A DNA stretch of 64,000 nt from Hymenobacter amundsenii. GTDB taxonomy: Bacteria; Bacteroidota; Bacteroidia; Cytophagales; Hymenobacteraceae. Where the stretch lies: assembly GCF_002204745.1 (NCBI RefSeq), contig NZ_NIRR01000018.1:1-64000 (forward strand). The letters are read 5' to 3'. The notes below the pieces were generated by a model. That model saw only the letters and a program-made list of their open reading frames with translations, ran no database searches and had not been told where the DNA came from. A program made the position numbers and the translations under genes. This document shows, in pieces, positions 43,611 to 51,659 of this stretch (the stretch's first letter is position 1; every line of letters begins with the position of its first letter).

Positions 43611-43650
43611 AATAAGGGCCGGCCCCTGCTAGAGGAACCGGCTCTTATCG
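43611..43650 (-). terminator. Possible attenuating hairpin after the capsid gene
   Basis: Imperfect stem AAGAGCCGG/CCGGCCCTT in the 95-base gap after the capsid candidate. Such hairpins often keep capsid mRNA abundant relative to downstream genes. Confidence 0.35.
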
Positions 43651-43656
43651 GCAGGC

Positions 43657-44616
43657 TTATACCAGCTCCTGGTCGTTGGTGAAGACGATTTCGGGAATGA
43701 TGAAGCCGATACCCATGCTGAAGTCGGTGAAGAACTTGAGCAAGCGGTCCACGCTCTCTACCTGCACCTTAGTCTGGTTCTGGATGCGCTTGCGCAGCAT
43801 GATGGCGTTGCCTTTCGGCGTGCACCAGATTTTCTGGGTGTTGCGGTGCGAGGGCAGCGGCTGAAGCGTGATGTTAGTGTTGTTCACCGTCAGGCCCAAG
43901 GCCCCACCGCCGGTGTTCTTGCCGTACTTGCGCTCCTGGCCCCGCAGGAACTGGCGGGCCACTGTTTCCGAGCAGCCAAGCATCATTGGAATGCTCCAGT
44001 AATCTTTGTGGATACCATCCACGAAGGCCTCGAACTGATCCACCAGGGCGAGGGGGTTGGTCAGCTCCAGCGCACCCGTCACGATGGGCTCGATGCGGCC
44101 GGCCGTGATTTGGGTGTTGATGGTGTACTTCAGACCGTCGAGTGACGTGCCGGCGGCACCAGGCGTACCAGCTACCGGAGCGACATACTTGCCCTGGAAA
44201 ATCTCTTCGTGCTCGATGTCCTGCTTGATTTGCGGAATCAGGTACACTTCCACGTACCAGCGCACGAAGGGCCACTGCTTACGGTCGATGTCCTCGCCAT
44301 CCATGAAACCCAACCAGCTCGACTCCAAGTCGTCCGGATATTCCTGGGCATCAATCTTCATTTTGAACTGCTTGATCTCCAGGGGCACGAATGTCACGCC
44401 GGCCAGCGGGGTGAAACCGTTCTGGAAGGGCTGCACCACGCGGGTGAACAGGGCCTTGGCCGCTCGCCAGATGGTATCATCCGAGTTGATGGGCGTGAAC
44501 ATGCTCTCGGTGCTCGTGGCCGAGCGCAGCAGCGTGTAGAGGCGCGTGAGGTTCTGGCCTTGATTGAGGTAGTAAGCGCCGAATTGGGCAACTACGTCGG
44601 TAATTTCTAATGCCAT
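43657..44616 (-). CDS. Major capsid protein (candidate)
   Basis: 319 aa (MALEITDVVAQFGAYYLNQG...). Mixed alpha/beta without signal or membrane segments; follows the protease and a scaffold-like protein in the classic order protease-scaffold-capsid, has its own downstream hairpin, and is not followed by another candidate. No motif confirms the HK97 fold by eye, so the call rests on order and size. Confidence 0.62.
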   Translation of the reverse strand: MALEITDVVAQFGAYYLNQGQNLTRLYTLLRSATSTESMFTPINSDDTIWRAAKALFTRVVQPFQNGFTPLAGVTFVPLEIKQFKMKIDAQEYPDDLESSWLGFMDGEDIDRKQWPFVRWYVEVYLIPQIKQDIEHEEIFQGKYVAPVAGTPGAAGTSLDGLKYTINTQITAGRIEPIVTGALELTNPLALVDQFEAFVDGIHKDYWSIPMMLGCSETVARQFLRGQERKYGKNTGGGALGLTVNNTNITLQPLPSHRNTQKIWCTPKGNAIMLRKRIQNQTKVQVESVDRLLKFFTDFSMGIGFIIPEIVFTNDQELV

Positions 44617-44666
44617 GTTAGTCGGCTGATTAGGTAAGCTGGAAAATGAGTTAGGATTGCGATGGG

Positions 44667-45116
44667 CTAGACCTCGCCGAGCATCTTGGCGTGCAGCGCG
44701 TCCACCGTTTTCTGGTGGTCGTTGGCGCTGGGCTCCTGCACGTCGTTTTTGGCGGCGTCCTTGCGGGGCGCGGTGGGGGCAGCACCAGACTGAGCACCGA
44801 GGCGCACCACTTCAGCCTCAGCCTCATCGGCCCGCTTAGTGGCGGCGGCCAGCGCATCGGTGGCGGTCTTCTCGGCTCCCTGAGCCGTCGTGACAGCAGC
44901 TTCAGCCGTGTCGACGCGGTCGGCTTTGGCCGTGAGTTCCTCCAGCGTGCCGGTGGGCACGAGTTGAGCCCCCTTCATGCCGGCGGCGTCGAGTTCTTGG
45001 TTGGCAGCATCGATTTGCTCGGCCGAGGCCGATTCGTTGCCGATGATGGCCAGCATGGCCGTGCCCATCAAGGCGGTGGCCAGGCCACCGGATTTACCGA
45101 AAAATTTGAGTCCCAT
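44667..45116 (-). CDS. Scaffold-like phage protein
   Basis: 149 aa: Ala/Glu-rich helices (ELTAKADRVDTAEAAVTTAQ; TKRADEAEAEVVRLG) with a Pro/Ala break and a short C-terminal acidic helix (HQKTVDALHAKMLGEV). Composition and position between protease and capsid fit a scaffolding protein. The N-terminal hydrophobic segment (LATALMGTAMLAIIG) is unusual for that role. The ATG at 45116 is used; the upstream frame is antisense-like. Confidence 0.55.
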   Translation of the reverse strand: MGLKFFGKSGGLATALMGTAMLAIIGNESASAEQIDAANQELDAAGMKGAQLVPTGTLEELTAKADRVDTAEAAVTTAQGAEKTATDALAAATKRADEAEAEVVRLGAQSGAAPTAPRKDAAKNDVQEPSANDHQKTVDALHAKMLGEV

Positions 45117-45138
45117 TGTGGTTGAAAAAAGTGATGAA

Positions 45139-46082
45139 TTAGCTGTCCTGAGTAGTCTTCTGAGCCAGGCGGGCGCACTCAGCCAGGGCATCCGAAAAGG
45201 AGCCCTCCGCGTCGATGAGCCCAATTTCCCCGGCCTGCGAGGTGAAGAAGGTTTTGCCCGCCGAGGCCCCCGATTGGGTGAAGAGCTTCTCGTTGAGGCG
45301 GCTGCCGCGGCTCTCGCGCACGTGGCTGAGAAAGCCCCCGGCAATGGCCGTGAGCTGGGCCTGCAGGGGCTTGTAGTCGCCCTTGCCGGCAGCGGCGAAG
45401 TCGGCGTTTTTCTGGCTGCTCTGCTCAGCGTACACCTCGTGGAACTTCACGCCCATCTTCTCGAAGTAGGGCTGGGCGTCGGCCCAGGAGGCCATCACGC
45501 CGATAGAGCCAATGCAGCAGGTTTCGTGGGTGGCGATAATCGAGTCGCAGGTAGCGCCGATCCAGTAGGCGGCCGAGCACATGAGCCCGTCGTCGCACAG
45601 GGCCACGACGGGTTTGCCGGCGGCCTGGCAGGCGCGGATGCCGTCGGCTACGCTCTGGGTGCCGTACACCTGCCCCCCGGGCGAGTCCACGCGCAGCACC
45701 ACGCCCCCTATTTCGGGGTCGCGGGCGGCGCGGTTGAGGCTGGCGGCCAGGCTCATCAGGCCCAAAGGCCCGCAAAACTGGTCGGCCTTCATCAGCGGCC
45801 CCTCGGCCCGCAGCACCCGGATAATCGTTTCATCCGAGCCGCACCGGTGCCACTACCATCGGCGGCCACCCCGCGGGCGGCATAACTCACCGCCCCGAAG
45901 CTGGAAGGCCTCACGGTGAAATCCTTCGGTGCAGCCTCAGCCCGCAGCTCGGCCAGGTTGATGGCCGACTCCTGAGCCGAGCCGCCGAGCAGCATGGCCG
46001 CCAGCGGTAGCATATAGGGCTGCGCGTGCTCCATGGACATGAGCCAGGGCGAAGAAGCTAAACGGGAGATAAGTGCCAGCAT
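45139..46082 (-). pseudogene. Head maturation protease, S49 family, frameshifted
   Basis: A prohead protease of the SppA/S49 type, which trims scaffold and capsid. The N-terminal part (MLALISRLASSPWLMSMEHA..., 46082 to about 45792) and the C-terminal part (GPLMKADQFCGPLG, GGVVLRVDSPGGQ, LMCSAAYWIGATCD with the serine, to 45139) are in different frames; restoring one base near 45840 joins them (GSGTGAGSDETIIRVLRAEG). The span is 944 bases, one short of a multiple of three. The first stop overlaps an ATG (TGATG) that could restart at MKADQ. Either a real mutation or a missed base. Confidence 0.72.
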
Positions 46083-46102
46083 CGATTTCAGATTGATCGA
46101 TG

Positions 46103-46137
46103 CAAAACTGCCGCCCTCAGCCCCGCGCCAAAAGGAC
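46103..46137 (-). promoter_or_regulatory. Phage late-type promoter motif, copy 6 (head operon)
   Basis: GTCCTTT, 20 bases ending in GG, then CAGTTTTG, 20 bases upstream of the protease ATG at 46082. Confidence 0.75.
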
Positions 46138-46138
46138 A

Positions 46139-46170
46139 CAAAAAAGCCCCCGACCGAGTGGGTCGGGGGC
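46139..46170 (-). terminator. Terminator before the head operon
   Basis: A perfect 10-bp stem GCCCCCGACC/GGTCGGGGGC with T-run leading directly into the head promoter. It ends the small frameshifted gene at 46192-46373. Confidence 0.85.
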
Positions 46171-46191
46171 CTATAGAAGTGGTCGGACGGA

Positions 46192-46373
46192 CTAAGCCAG
46201 CGTATCGAGATAGGCCAGCTATTGCTTCGCTTCTGCGTCGGTTAGGGCTTGGTACCAGATCAGGCACGAACGGCTGCGGGCCCTGGTGGCAGTGGCGGTG
46301 GAAGTGTGGTATTGATGTAGGTTTGCAAGGGCGCGAGGGTGCCCGCTGACAGCGGAAAAAATTTTCGGCGCAT
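46192..46373 (-). pseudogene. Small tail-fibre-assembly-like gene, frameshifted
   Basis: Encodes MRRKFFPLSAGTLAPLQTYI... to a Pro-rich stretch ending in a premature TGA; one base restored there gives ...LIWYQALTDAEAK, and an in-frame TAG then splits it from LAYLDTLA. The 182-base span is one short of a multiple of three. The WYQALTDAEAK-like end recalls small fibre chaperones. The rest of the 346-base stretch 46083-46429 holds a terminator and promoters only. Confidence 0.45.
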
Positions 46374-46429
46374 GAACTTTGCTTGGCATTAATATATTAT
46401 CGTATTTAACGAATAAATTAAACCTATCT

Positions 46430-46633
46430 ATGAAAAAACAATTACTCGGTATCTTGAAAAAGGCAGTCTATCTGCTTGTAGACACCAGCGATAATCAGGC
46501 CCCACCCTACCCGCTCACAGCAGACGAATGGCAGACTCCAGTGGTGCTACCGGAGCAAGCTGCTCCGGTAGCACCACTGGAGTCTGCCTTGGTCGCCCTG
46601 CCTACCCCACGCCCGCTTGCCGGCGTGGGGTAG
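46430..46633 (+). CDS. Small plus-strand ORF, unknown
   Basis: 67 aa (MKKQLLGILKKAVYLLVDTS...), the only plus-strand gene inside the late region. The 5' half is AT-rich, preceded by a TTTG at 46378 and AT-rich spacer that could be a host-type promoter. Its 3' half is formed by a 28-bp perfect palindrome, so the C-terminus may not be a natural protein end. No family recognised. Confidence 0.4.
   Translation: MKKQLLGILKKAVYLLVDTSDNQAPPYPLTADEWQTPVVLPEQAAPVAPLESALVALPTPRPLAGVG
46530..46588. repeat. 28-bp perfect palindrome with 3-base loop
   Basis: Arms 46530-46557 and 46561-46588 are exactly complementary (starts GGCAGACTCCAGTGG). Lies within the plus-strand ORF and 58 bases before the end of the convergent fibre gene. 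Confidence 0.85.
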
Positions 46634-46635
46634 GC
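46600..46635. terminator. 14-bp perfect hairpin between convergent genes
   Basis: Arms 46600-46613 and 46622-46635 (GCCTACCCCACGCC), loop of 8; covers the stop of the plus-strand ORF and lies 11 bases from the fibre-gene stop, so it could terminate either strand. Confidence 0.5.
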
Positions 46636-46645
46636 GGATGCCGGC

Positions 46646-48232
46646 TTAGACGGGCACCTTGTAGAAGCCACCATCGAGCGCCTCGAACGCCTGGAACATC
46701 CAGTAGCGCGAATTCGCATCGTACACCTCCCGCTCGTAGAGCAGCACGCGGTCTATAGCGGTCGGGAAGGTGGCTAGATAGGTGCGGGTGGTGCCCTCGG
46801 GGCCGTTGGCGTCGATATTCTGGACGGCTATGGCGCCGTTGGCCAACAGCCAATGTTTGGCGTCGCCCGAGCCAAACAGCGGCACAATAACGCGTACCTG
46901 CGTCCCGGTGAAGCCAATTTTTACCCCGCCGTATCTAGCGCCTGACACGTAGGCCCGGCCGCCGCCCACCTCATCGAAAGCATAGAAGCTACGTTCTGGC
47001 AGGTAGGTAAGTAGATCACTGTCCTTGCCCACAATGCCCGGCCCGGTGTTGAGGCGCGGGGAGGCTGTCGCTGCGTCCGAAAACGGGCCGGTTCCTACGC
47101 TGTTAATAGCGGCTACTTTCACTTGGTAGTTTAGCCCGTTTACAAGGCCACTTAGCAGTTGGATGGCCGTTGCGGAAGCTGACCGGGTGACGGCCACGAA
47201 CACGTTACCGTTTTGGCCGGTATCGCGTAACTGCACCGCGTAGTTGGTAATGGCCGCGCCGTTAGCAGCGGGCGCGTTCCAAGCTGCCGTTAGTGCCTGA
47301 TCGGACGGGGTCAGCGCGAGGCCCGTTACCTGCCCCGGTACGGCTGGCGTTCCACCGCTGCCCCCTGTAGCTGCGGCCGGAATTGGCAGCACCCACTCGT
47401 AGGCCGGAACAGGTACGGCGAAATACTGCGCATTGAGCGCGAGAATCCGGTCGTATTTGCTTTTCGCCTCGAAGCCAATACCAATGTCGGAAGGGTGAAT
47501 ACCGTCCACGTAGCTACTTGGGTAAGCTATCGGGTCGATATACTGATGGCTGGACAAATCCTCGAAACCATCAACGCCCCACGTCTGCCAGTTGGCGCGG
47601 ATAATCGTGTTTACCGCATCAATCCGTACTTGCACCTGCGGCCCCGCATAACCCGCATCGGCTGGCCGGCGGGCCTGATAATCGTGGTCGCAATCCGTAA
47701 TAGTCGAAACCACGGTTTTGTACCCGGCTGCTTTGGCCTTTGCCATTTGCTGACGGACCTCCTCCCCGACAGTCGCGGCGGTTGGCGTGTCGCTCTGGCG
47801 GACGCTATTTACGCCGCCTTCAAACAGGTGAATGCCCCCGCAATATTTGGCGTCAATAGGGGGCAACTCGGCGGCTAATTGCGCGGCTACGGTATTGCCC
47901 CCCCGCGCTGTCCAAATCAGGTCATAATTGGCAGCCGAGAACGTGAAGTTAGCCCCGGTATAGGTAGCCCCTAATGCCGTGGCCACCCGGTTAATCGGTG
48001 CCCCGAATTGGCCGAAACTAGCATCGTTTCGAGAGTCGCCGCCAAACACAAGCAGCAGCGGCTTGCCGTTCCAGCTCACGCTGCTGGCCGGGGGCGTGGT
48101 ACTGCCGCCCATAAGCTGGCTTTCCAGTTGCTGAATGGCATCGCGCAGGTTGGCAAAATTGGCATCGACCTCGGCATGCGAGAGGCGGCGGCCGAGCGCA
48201 GTGCGCAGATGGAGCAGGATGTTTAAGGGCAT
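46646..48232 (-). CDS. Tail fibre with SGNH hydrolase and fibronectin III domains
   Basis: 528 aa. A short N-terminal head (residues 1-50; RRLSHAEVDANFANLRDAIQ, typical of fibre N-termini) joins an SGNH/GDSL hydrolase (about 55-275: VFGGDSRNDA with the serine, GGVNSVRQSD with the Gly-x-Asn, VDGIHPSD with Asp and His). A fibronectin III domain (about 300-390) and a beta C-terminal domain follow. The enzyme may deacetylate a surface polysaccharide, as in esterase-type receptor-binding proteins. Last gene of the fibre operon. Confidence 0.8.
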   Translation of the reverse strand: MPLNILLHLRTALGRRLSHAEVDANFANLRDAIQQLESQLMGGSTTPPASSVSWNGKPLLLVFGGDSRNDASFGQFGAPINRVATALGATYTGANFTFSAANYDLIWTARGGNTVAAQLAAELPPIDAKYCGGIHLFEGGVNSVRQSDTPTAATVGEEVRQQMAKAKAAGYKTVVSTITDCDHDYQARRPADAGYAGPQVQVRIDAVNTIIRANWQTWGVDGFEDLSSHQYIDPIAYPSSYVDGIHPSDIGIGFEAKSKYDRILALNAQYFAVPVPAYEWVLPIPAAATGGSGGTPAVPGQVTGLALTPSDQALTAAWNAPAANGAAITNYAVQLRDTGQNGNVFVAVTRSASATAIQLLSGLVNGLNYQVKVAAINSVGTGPFSDAATASPRLNTGPGIVGKDSDLLTYLPERSFYAFDEVGGGRAYVSGARYGGVKIGFTGTQVRVIVPLFGSGDAKHWLLANGAIAVQNIDANGPEGTTRTYLATFPTAIDRVLLYEREVYDANSRYWMFQAFEALDGGFYKVPV

Positions 48233-48234
48233 GG

Positions 48235-48645
48235 TTAGGCGCTGTATTCGGGTTCGGTATAATCAGTCTCGGTGTAGGAGTCGCCAGGGTCAGCAGTTGG
48301 TGGTGGCGTGGTTGTGGAGCCACTGGGCAGCTGTCGCAGGATGTAGGCCAGTAACGGCCGCAGCGTGAGGCCGGCGGCGGCAGTGTGGGCGGCCGGCAAC
48401 TCCGAAGCGGCGAACGGTTCCAGCTCCAGCGCCCGGTAGGTGGCCGTGGTGGTGGAGCCGGGTGGCACCGCGCCGTTTGCCCGGGCCGTGGTCGTCAGGT
48501 AAACCAGCCCGGCCGATTCCACCAGTGTGCCTGCCACCTGCGCTCCCGCCGTCCAGGGGCGCACGGCAGTCACCAGGGCGTTGAGGACGCCGCCAGCGGG
48601 CAACTCCTGTAACTCTCCCTCGAGCTGGACTAGCGGCCGGAGCAT
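48235..48645 (-). CDS. Hypothetical fibre-module protein
   Basis: 136 aa. An Ala/Leu/Pro-rich body, then a Ser/Thr/Pro linker and an acidic, Tyr-rich tail (GDSYTETDYTEPEYSA). No family recognised; two bases from the fibre gene, so probably a fibre connector or chaperone. Confidence 0.5.
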   Translation of the reverse strand: MLRPLVQLEGELQELPAGGVLNALVTAVRPWTAGAQVAGTLVESAGLVYLTTTARANGAVPPGSTTTATYRALELEPFAASELPAAHTAAAGLTLRPLLAYILRQLPSGSTTTPPPTADPGDSYTETDYTEPEYSA

Positions 48646-48654
48646 CGCCACCGC

Positions 48655-49158
48655 TTACGCTAGCTTAATGGCGGGCCCGACATTGACGTGCAGGGTCGTC
48701 GCGGATGTAGCCACGCCGACCTTCTGCACGATCTGGCCAGCAGCCGTTGGGGCCGCTCCCGTCGTTTTACCGGCCTGCGTAGCCGAGAGGAACTGTTCCC
48801 CAGCCGTCAGGCCCGACACCTGGTTGTTGGAGTCGTCGAAATACACGTTGGCCAGGGCCCCGGAGGCAACGCCGGCAATCACATAGCCATGCGCTTTAGT
48901 GCCGGGGCCGGTGGCAATGGCCTTGCGTACCGATGGGATGCCGGCGTTGTTGTAGATATTCACCAGGTCGCCGGCAGCCAGGGCCTCCGAGGCCTGGATG
49001 GCTACTACATCCGCTCCGATACCGGTGGGCAGCAACGAGGCATCGAGCTTGCCGGAAGCATCCGTCTGCACGGCCTTGCTGGCATCCGAGGCGCCGGTCG
49101 ACTGGGTAATGGGGGCTACTTCTTCAATTTCCCCGTTGTTGTTGGTCAGGAGCTTCAT
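48655..49158 (-). CDS. Phage fibre/decoration-like protein
   Basis: 167 aa (MKLLTNNNGEIEEVAPITQS), Ala/Gly/Thr-rich with a repeated beta pattern. The middle (ALAAGDLVNIYNNAGIPSVR, GTKAHGYVIAGVASGALANV) resembles decoration or fibre-shaft domains with the DUF2190 look, by eye only. Confidence 0.55.
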   Translation of the reverse strand: MKLLTNNNGEIEEVAPITQSTGASDASKAVQTDASGKLDASLLPTGIGADVVAIQASEALAAGDLVNIYNNAGIPSVRKAIATGPGTKAHGYVIAGVASGALANVYFDDSNNQVSGLTAGEQFLSATQAGKTTGAAPTAAGQIVQKVGVATSATTLHVNVGPAIKLA

Positions 49159-49725
49159 TTAGCTGAGTTTGATGATGGACTGTGGTTGGAAAAGCAGGCT
49201 GTCGGCCGTCACGGCCCGCCCGATGATTTGCGAAAAGGCCAAGCCAGCACTGGCGGTGGCAAGTGCGCCACCGTTGCCAGCGCGGTAGGTGGTGCCCGTG
49301 ACCAGACCCCAGCCGGGGATGGTGGCCAGGCCCTCCGTCTGCACGCGCACTGCTGTCCCGGCTGAGGCGCTGCTCAAGGCCACGCCCAGCAGCGCGTGGC
49401 GGTGGGCCAGATTAGCAGCAGAGTAAGGGTAGATGCCGGTTGCGGACCGGGCCACCAGCTGGCCCACCAGGATGGCCACGTCGGCCAGCACCGTGACTTG
49501 GCCTTCCGGCTGGGCGCTGCCCCCACCACTGCCCAAGGCCCGCCAGTTCAGGCCCGGCGTGAGGCTGTAGTGCTGATCCTCGTCCTGCACGTAGCACACG
49601 TGGCCCGGCAGAATGCGCGGAATCAGCGCGTCAAGCAGGCTGAAGGTGGCCACTGGATACCGCTCCCGATCCAGGTGCTGCTGGACGGTAACATTGAAGC
49701 CGTTTGCGAGGGGATAGCCAGCCAT
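49159..49725 (-). CDS. Hypothetical fibre-module protein
   Basis: 188 aa, Ala/Gly/Leu-rich, beta-type composition (MAGYPLANGFNVTVQQHLDR). The C-terminal half (GVALSSASAGTAVRVQTEGL) looks like the 167-aa neighbour's fold, so the two could be paralogous shaft proteins. Ends one base before its neighbour's start region. Confidence 0.5.
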   Translation of the reverse strand: MAGYPLANGFNVTVQQHLDRERYPVATFSLLDALIPRILPGHVCYVQDEDQHYSLTPGLNWRALGSGGGSAQPEGQVTVLADVAILVGQLVARSATGIYPYSAANLAHRHALLGVALSSASAGTAVRVQTEGLATIPGWGLVTGTTYRAGNGGALATASAGLAFSQIIGRAVTADSLLFQPQSIIKLS

Positions 49726-51011
49726 TAGAAAGAGAGGGTGTAGCTGGCCGTATTGGCCACGGTGGCATAATCGTTTTGCACCAGCTCGACGTAGTCAGCC
49801 GTATCGGTGCCTTGCGTGAGCTGCAGCCGGCGCTGGGTCCAACTGCTGAGCGCGTCGAACCCGTTCTGGTCGGTGATGGCCGTGGCCAGCTGGGTGCCGG
49901 GCACGTAAATGACGTTCCGCTCCCCGGCGGCCTGGGTGAAGGTGAGTTGGCGGCTGCCGCCGAACGGAGCCACCAGCATGGTAAAGCCGGCCAGATCAAC
50001 CGGGCCATTCGGAGCCGTGCCGTAGAGCGTGGCGTACACAAACTCCAGCGGGCGGCTGGCCTGCAGCACGGTGTTGGTGCTGCGGCTGGCCGAGGGGCCG
50101 AACGTGGCGCTCGACGCCACAGCTGTAGTGGCCACCAACTGCGTGGCCACCTGCCGGGGCGACATCAGCCCCATGAAGGGCTCCGGGGCCGCGGGCGGAA
50201 TGGTGAGCGTGGAGCTGGTAACCGCGCCCACGCTGCCCCGGTTGGCGCTGAGCGTGATGGAGAGCGCCGTGATGGTATCGAAGCCGCGCCGCCAGTAGCC
50301 AGTAGGCCGCGCCGCCGGCGTGGCCACCACCTGCATCGAGAAGGAGGGTTCGTGGAAGAGCTGCGCGACCAAGTAGTCGAACATTTCACGCGTGACGTGC
50401 CAGTGCTGGGTAGCACTGCCGCCCTGCAGGCCGCTGAGCTGCTCGTGGTCGCTTACCCCGCCACCGCCAGTGGCCGGCACGCCGGGCAATACGTCCCCCG
50501 TCGCTGGAGCCGGGGCCACTGGGCCATCGGCCAGGTACGGGCGGGCCGGGCGGGCCGTGTCGCCCACGAATTGCCAATCGTAGCCATTGCGGCTGGTTTC
50601 GCTGCCCGAGTCGGCCGAGTACTTCCACTCGAGCGGCTGATCGGGCGTGCCAGCCAGCCACAGCTCCCCGTTCAGGTCGCGGTAGAGCACTACGAAGCGC
50701 CCCCCGAGCATCCACTCCATCGCCGTGGCCAGCGCGGCACTCTGCCGTGCTATGGAGCCCACGAGCTTTTGGCTGAACACGTCGCCGTGCCGGCCCAGCG
50801 GTTTCGACGGCTGCGAATGGCGCACCGACCCGCGCACCGATTGGATGCGGTACCAGTAAGTGTCCGGCTGCAGCGCCAGGCTCGAGAGCGTGAGCGGGCC
50901 CAACGCCGGGAAGCTGACCAGGTTGGCGGCCGGCGTGTACCAGAGCGACTCTACCCCGCCCAGGTTGTCGAAGCCCGACTCCTGCACCAGGTTGCTATAC
51001 AGAAGCTCCAT
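49725..51011 (-). CDS. Tail/fibre structural protein
   Basis: 428 aa, beta-rich, with an N-terminal Trp/Tyr-rich domain, a Pro/Ala linker with AGGGG-like stretches (near 165-185) and a C-terminal beta region. No family recognised. By operon position it belongs to the receptor-binding module. Overlaps the upstream gene by 17 bases. Confidence 0.55.
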   Translation of the reverse strand: MELLYSNLVQESGFDNLGGVESLWYTPAANLVSFPALGPLTLSSLALQPDTYWYRIQSVRGSVRHSQPSKPLGRHGDVFSQKLVGSIARQSAALATAMEWMLGGRFVVLYRDLNGELWLAGTPDQPLEWKYSADSGSETSRNGYDWQFVGDTARPARPYLADGPVAPAPATGDVLPGVPATGGGGVSDHEQLSGLQGGSATQHWHVTREMFDYLVAQLFHEPSFSMQVVATPAARPTGYWRRGFDTITALSITLSANRGSVGAVTSSTLTIPPAAPEPFMGLMSPRQVATQLVATTAVASSATFGPSASRSTNTVLQASRPLEFVYATLYGTAPNGPVDLAGFTMLVAPFGGSRQLTFTQAAGERNVIYVPGTQLATAITDQNGFDALSSWTQRRLQLTQGTDTADYVELVQNDYATVANTASYTLSF

Positions 51012-51639
51012 TGCGCTGGCGAATCAGGTCGGTGAGCTGCACCGGGGATTTCATAAGTTCCTCATGGACAGCACGGTGCTGGGCCTCGCGGGACAATCCG
51101 CCGCTTTTGCGCGACAATTCGCCGCTTTTACGGGACAATTCGCCGCTTTTGCGGGACATATTCACTACCGATTTCGGCTTCTTTTTTTTCAGCCCCTTCA
51201 AGTCACAGTTGCGCTGCACGGCCTTGCGCAACGTCTCGTACTGCACGTCCTCCTCGCGCAAGTCATAGGCGCCCATGAAGTCGACGATGACTTCCTTGAT
51301 GGTGCACTGGGTGTTGACAAAGTTGCGCACCCACACGTAGAGCTCCTCGCGCATCGTATCATCCACGAAATCGTTGAAATGATAGATGCTATAATCCGTT
51401 AGCTCCGTGAGCCCGTACTGATGCACCGGAAAGTTTTGCATGTCCAGCAGCAGCACCTGCGTACAATTCTGGCGGCTGCCCACGTGGCTCAGGCGGCCCG
51501 CCGACTGGCGGCGCAGCAGGTGGAACAGCAGCTTACCGAAACGGTCAGCGGTGCTCAGCGTGTAGGTACCGTGGCCTAAGTGGCCGTTCAGATACTTACG
51601 AACATGCGGTTTAACCGGGAAATTGAGGGTCTTCGGCAT
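50995..51639 (-). CDS. Phage protein with tandem SRKSGEL repeats
   Basis: 214 aa, first gene of the fibre operon (promoter at 51660-51694). The N-terminal two thirds are mixed alpha/beta with basic patches and a KKKKPKS stretch; residues about 165-185 hold three copies of a 7-residue repeat SRKSGEL encoded by a 21-bp tandem DNA repeat (51089-51160). No family recognised. It could bind nucleic acid or be a fibre base component. Confidence 0.5.
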   Translation of the reverse strand: MPKTLNFPVKPHVRKYLNGHLGHGTYTLSTADRFGKLLFHLLRRQSAGRLSHVGSRQNCTQVLLLDMQNFPVHQYGLTELTDYSIYHFNDFVDDTMREELYVWVRNFVNTQCTIKEVIVDFMGAYDLREEDVQYETLRKAVQRNCDLKGLKKKKPKSVVNMSRKSGELSRKSGELSRKSGGLSREAQHRAVHEELMKSPVQLTDLIRQRNGASV

Positions 51640-51659
51640 TGCTGGGGCTTAGAATAGGT

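Noticed and set aside
45780-45850. Programmed -1 frameshift in the head protease
   Set aside because: No slippery heptamer or downstream structure at the junction; a missing base is simpler.
46530-46588. Palindrome as an integron attC site
   Set aside because: It is perfectly paired and lacks the core-site boxes and unpaired bases of attC; no integron integrase is present.
49704-51035. 443-codon plus-strand frame opposite the 428-aa tail gene
   Set aside because: Arg/Gly/His-rich shadow without motifs, opposite a gene in a tight operon.
51089-51160. Tandem repeat as a CRISPR array
   Set aside because: Units are contiguous 21-mers inside a coding frame with no spacers and no cas genes.
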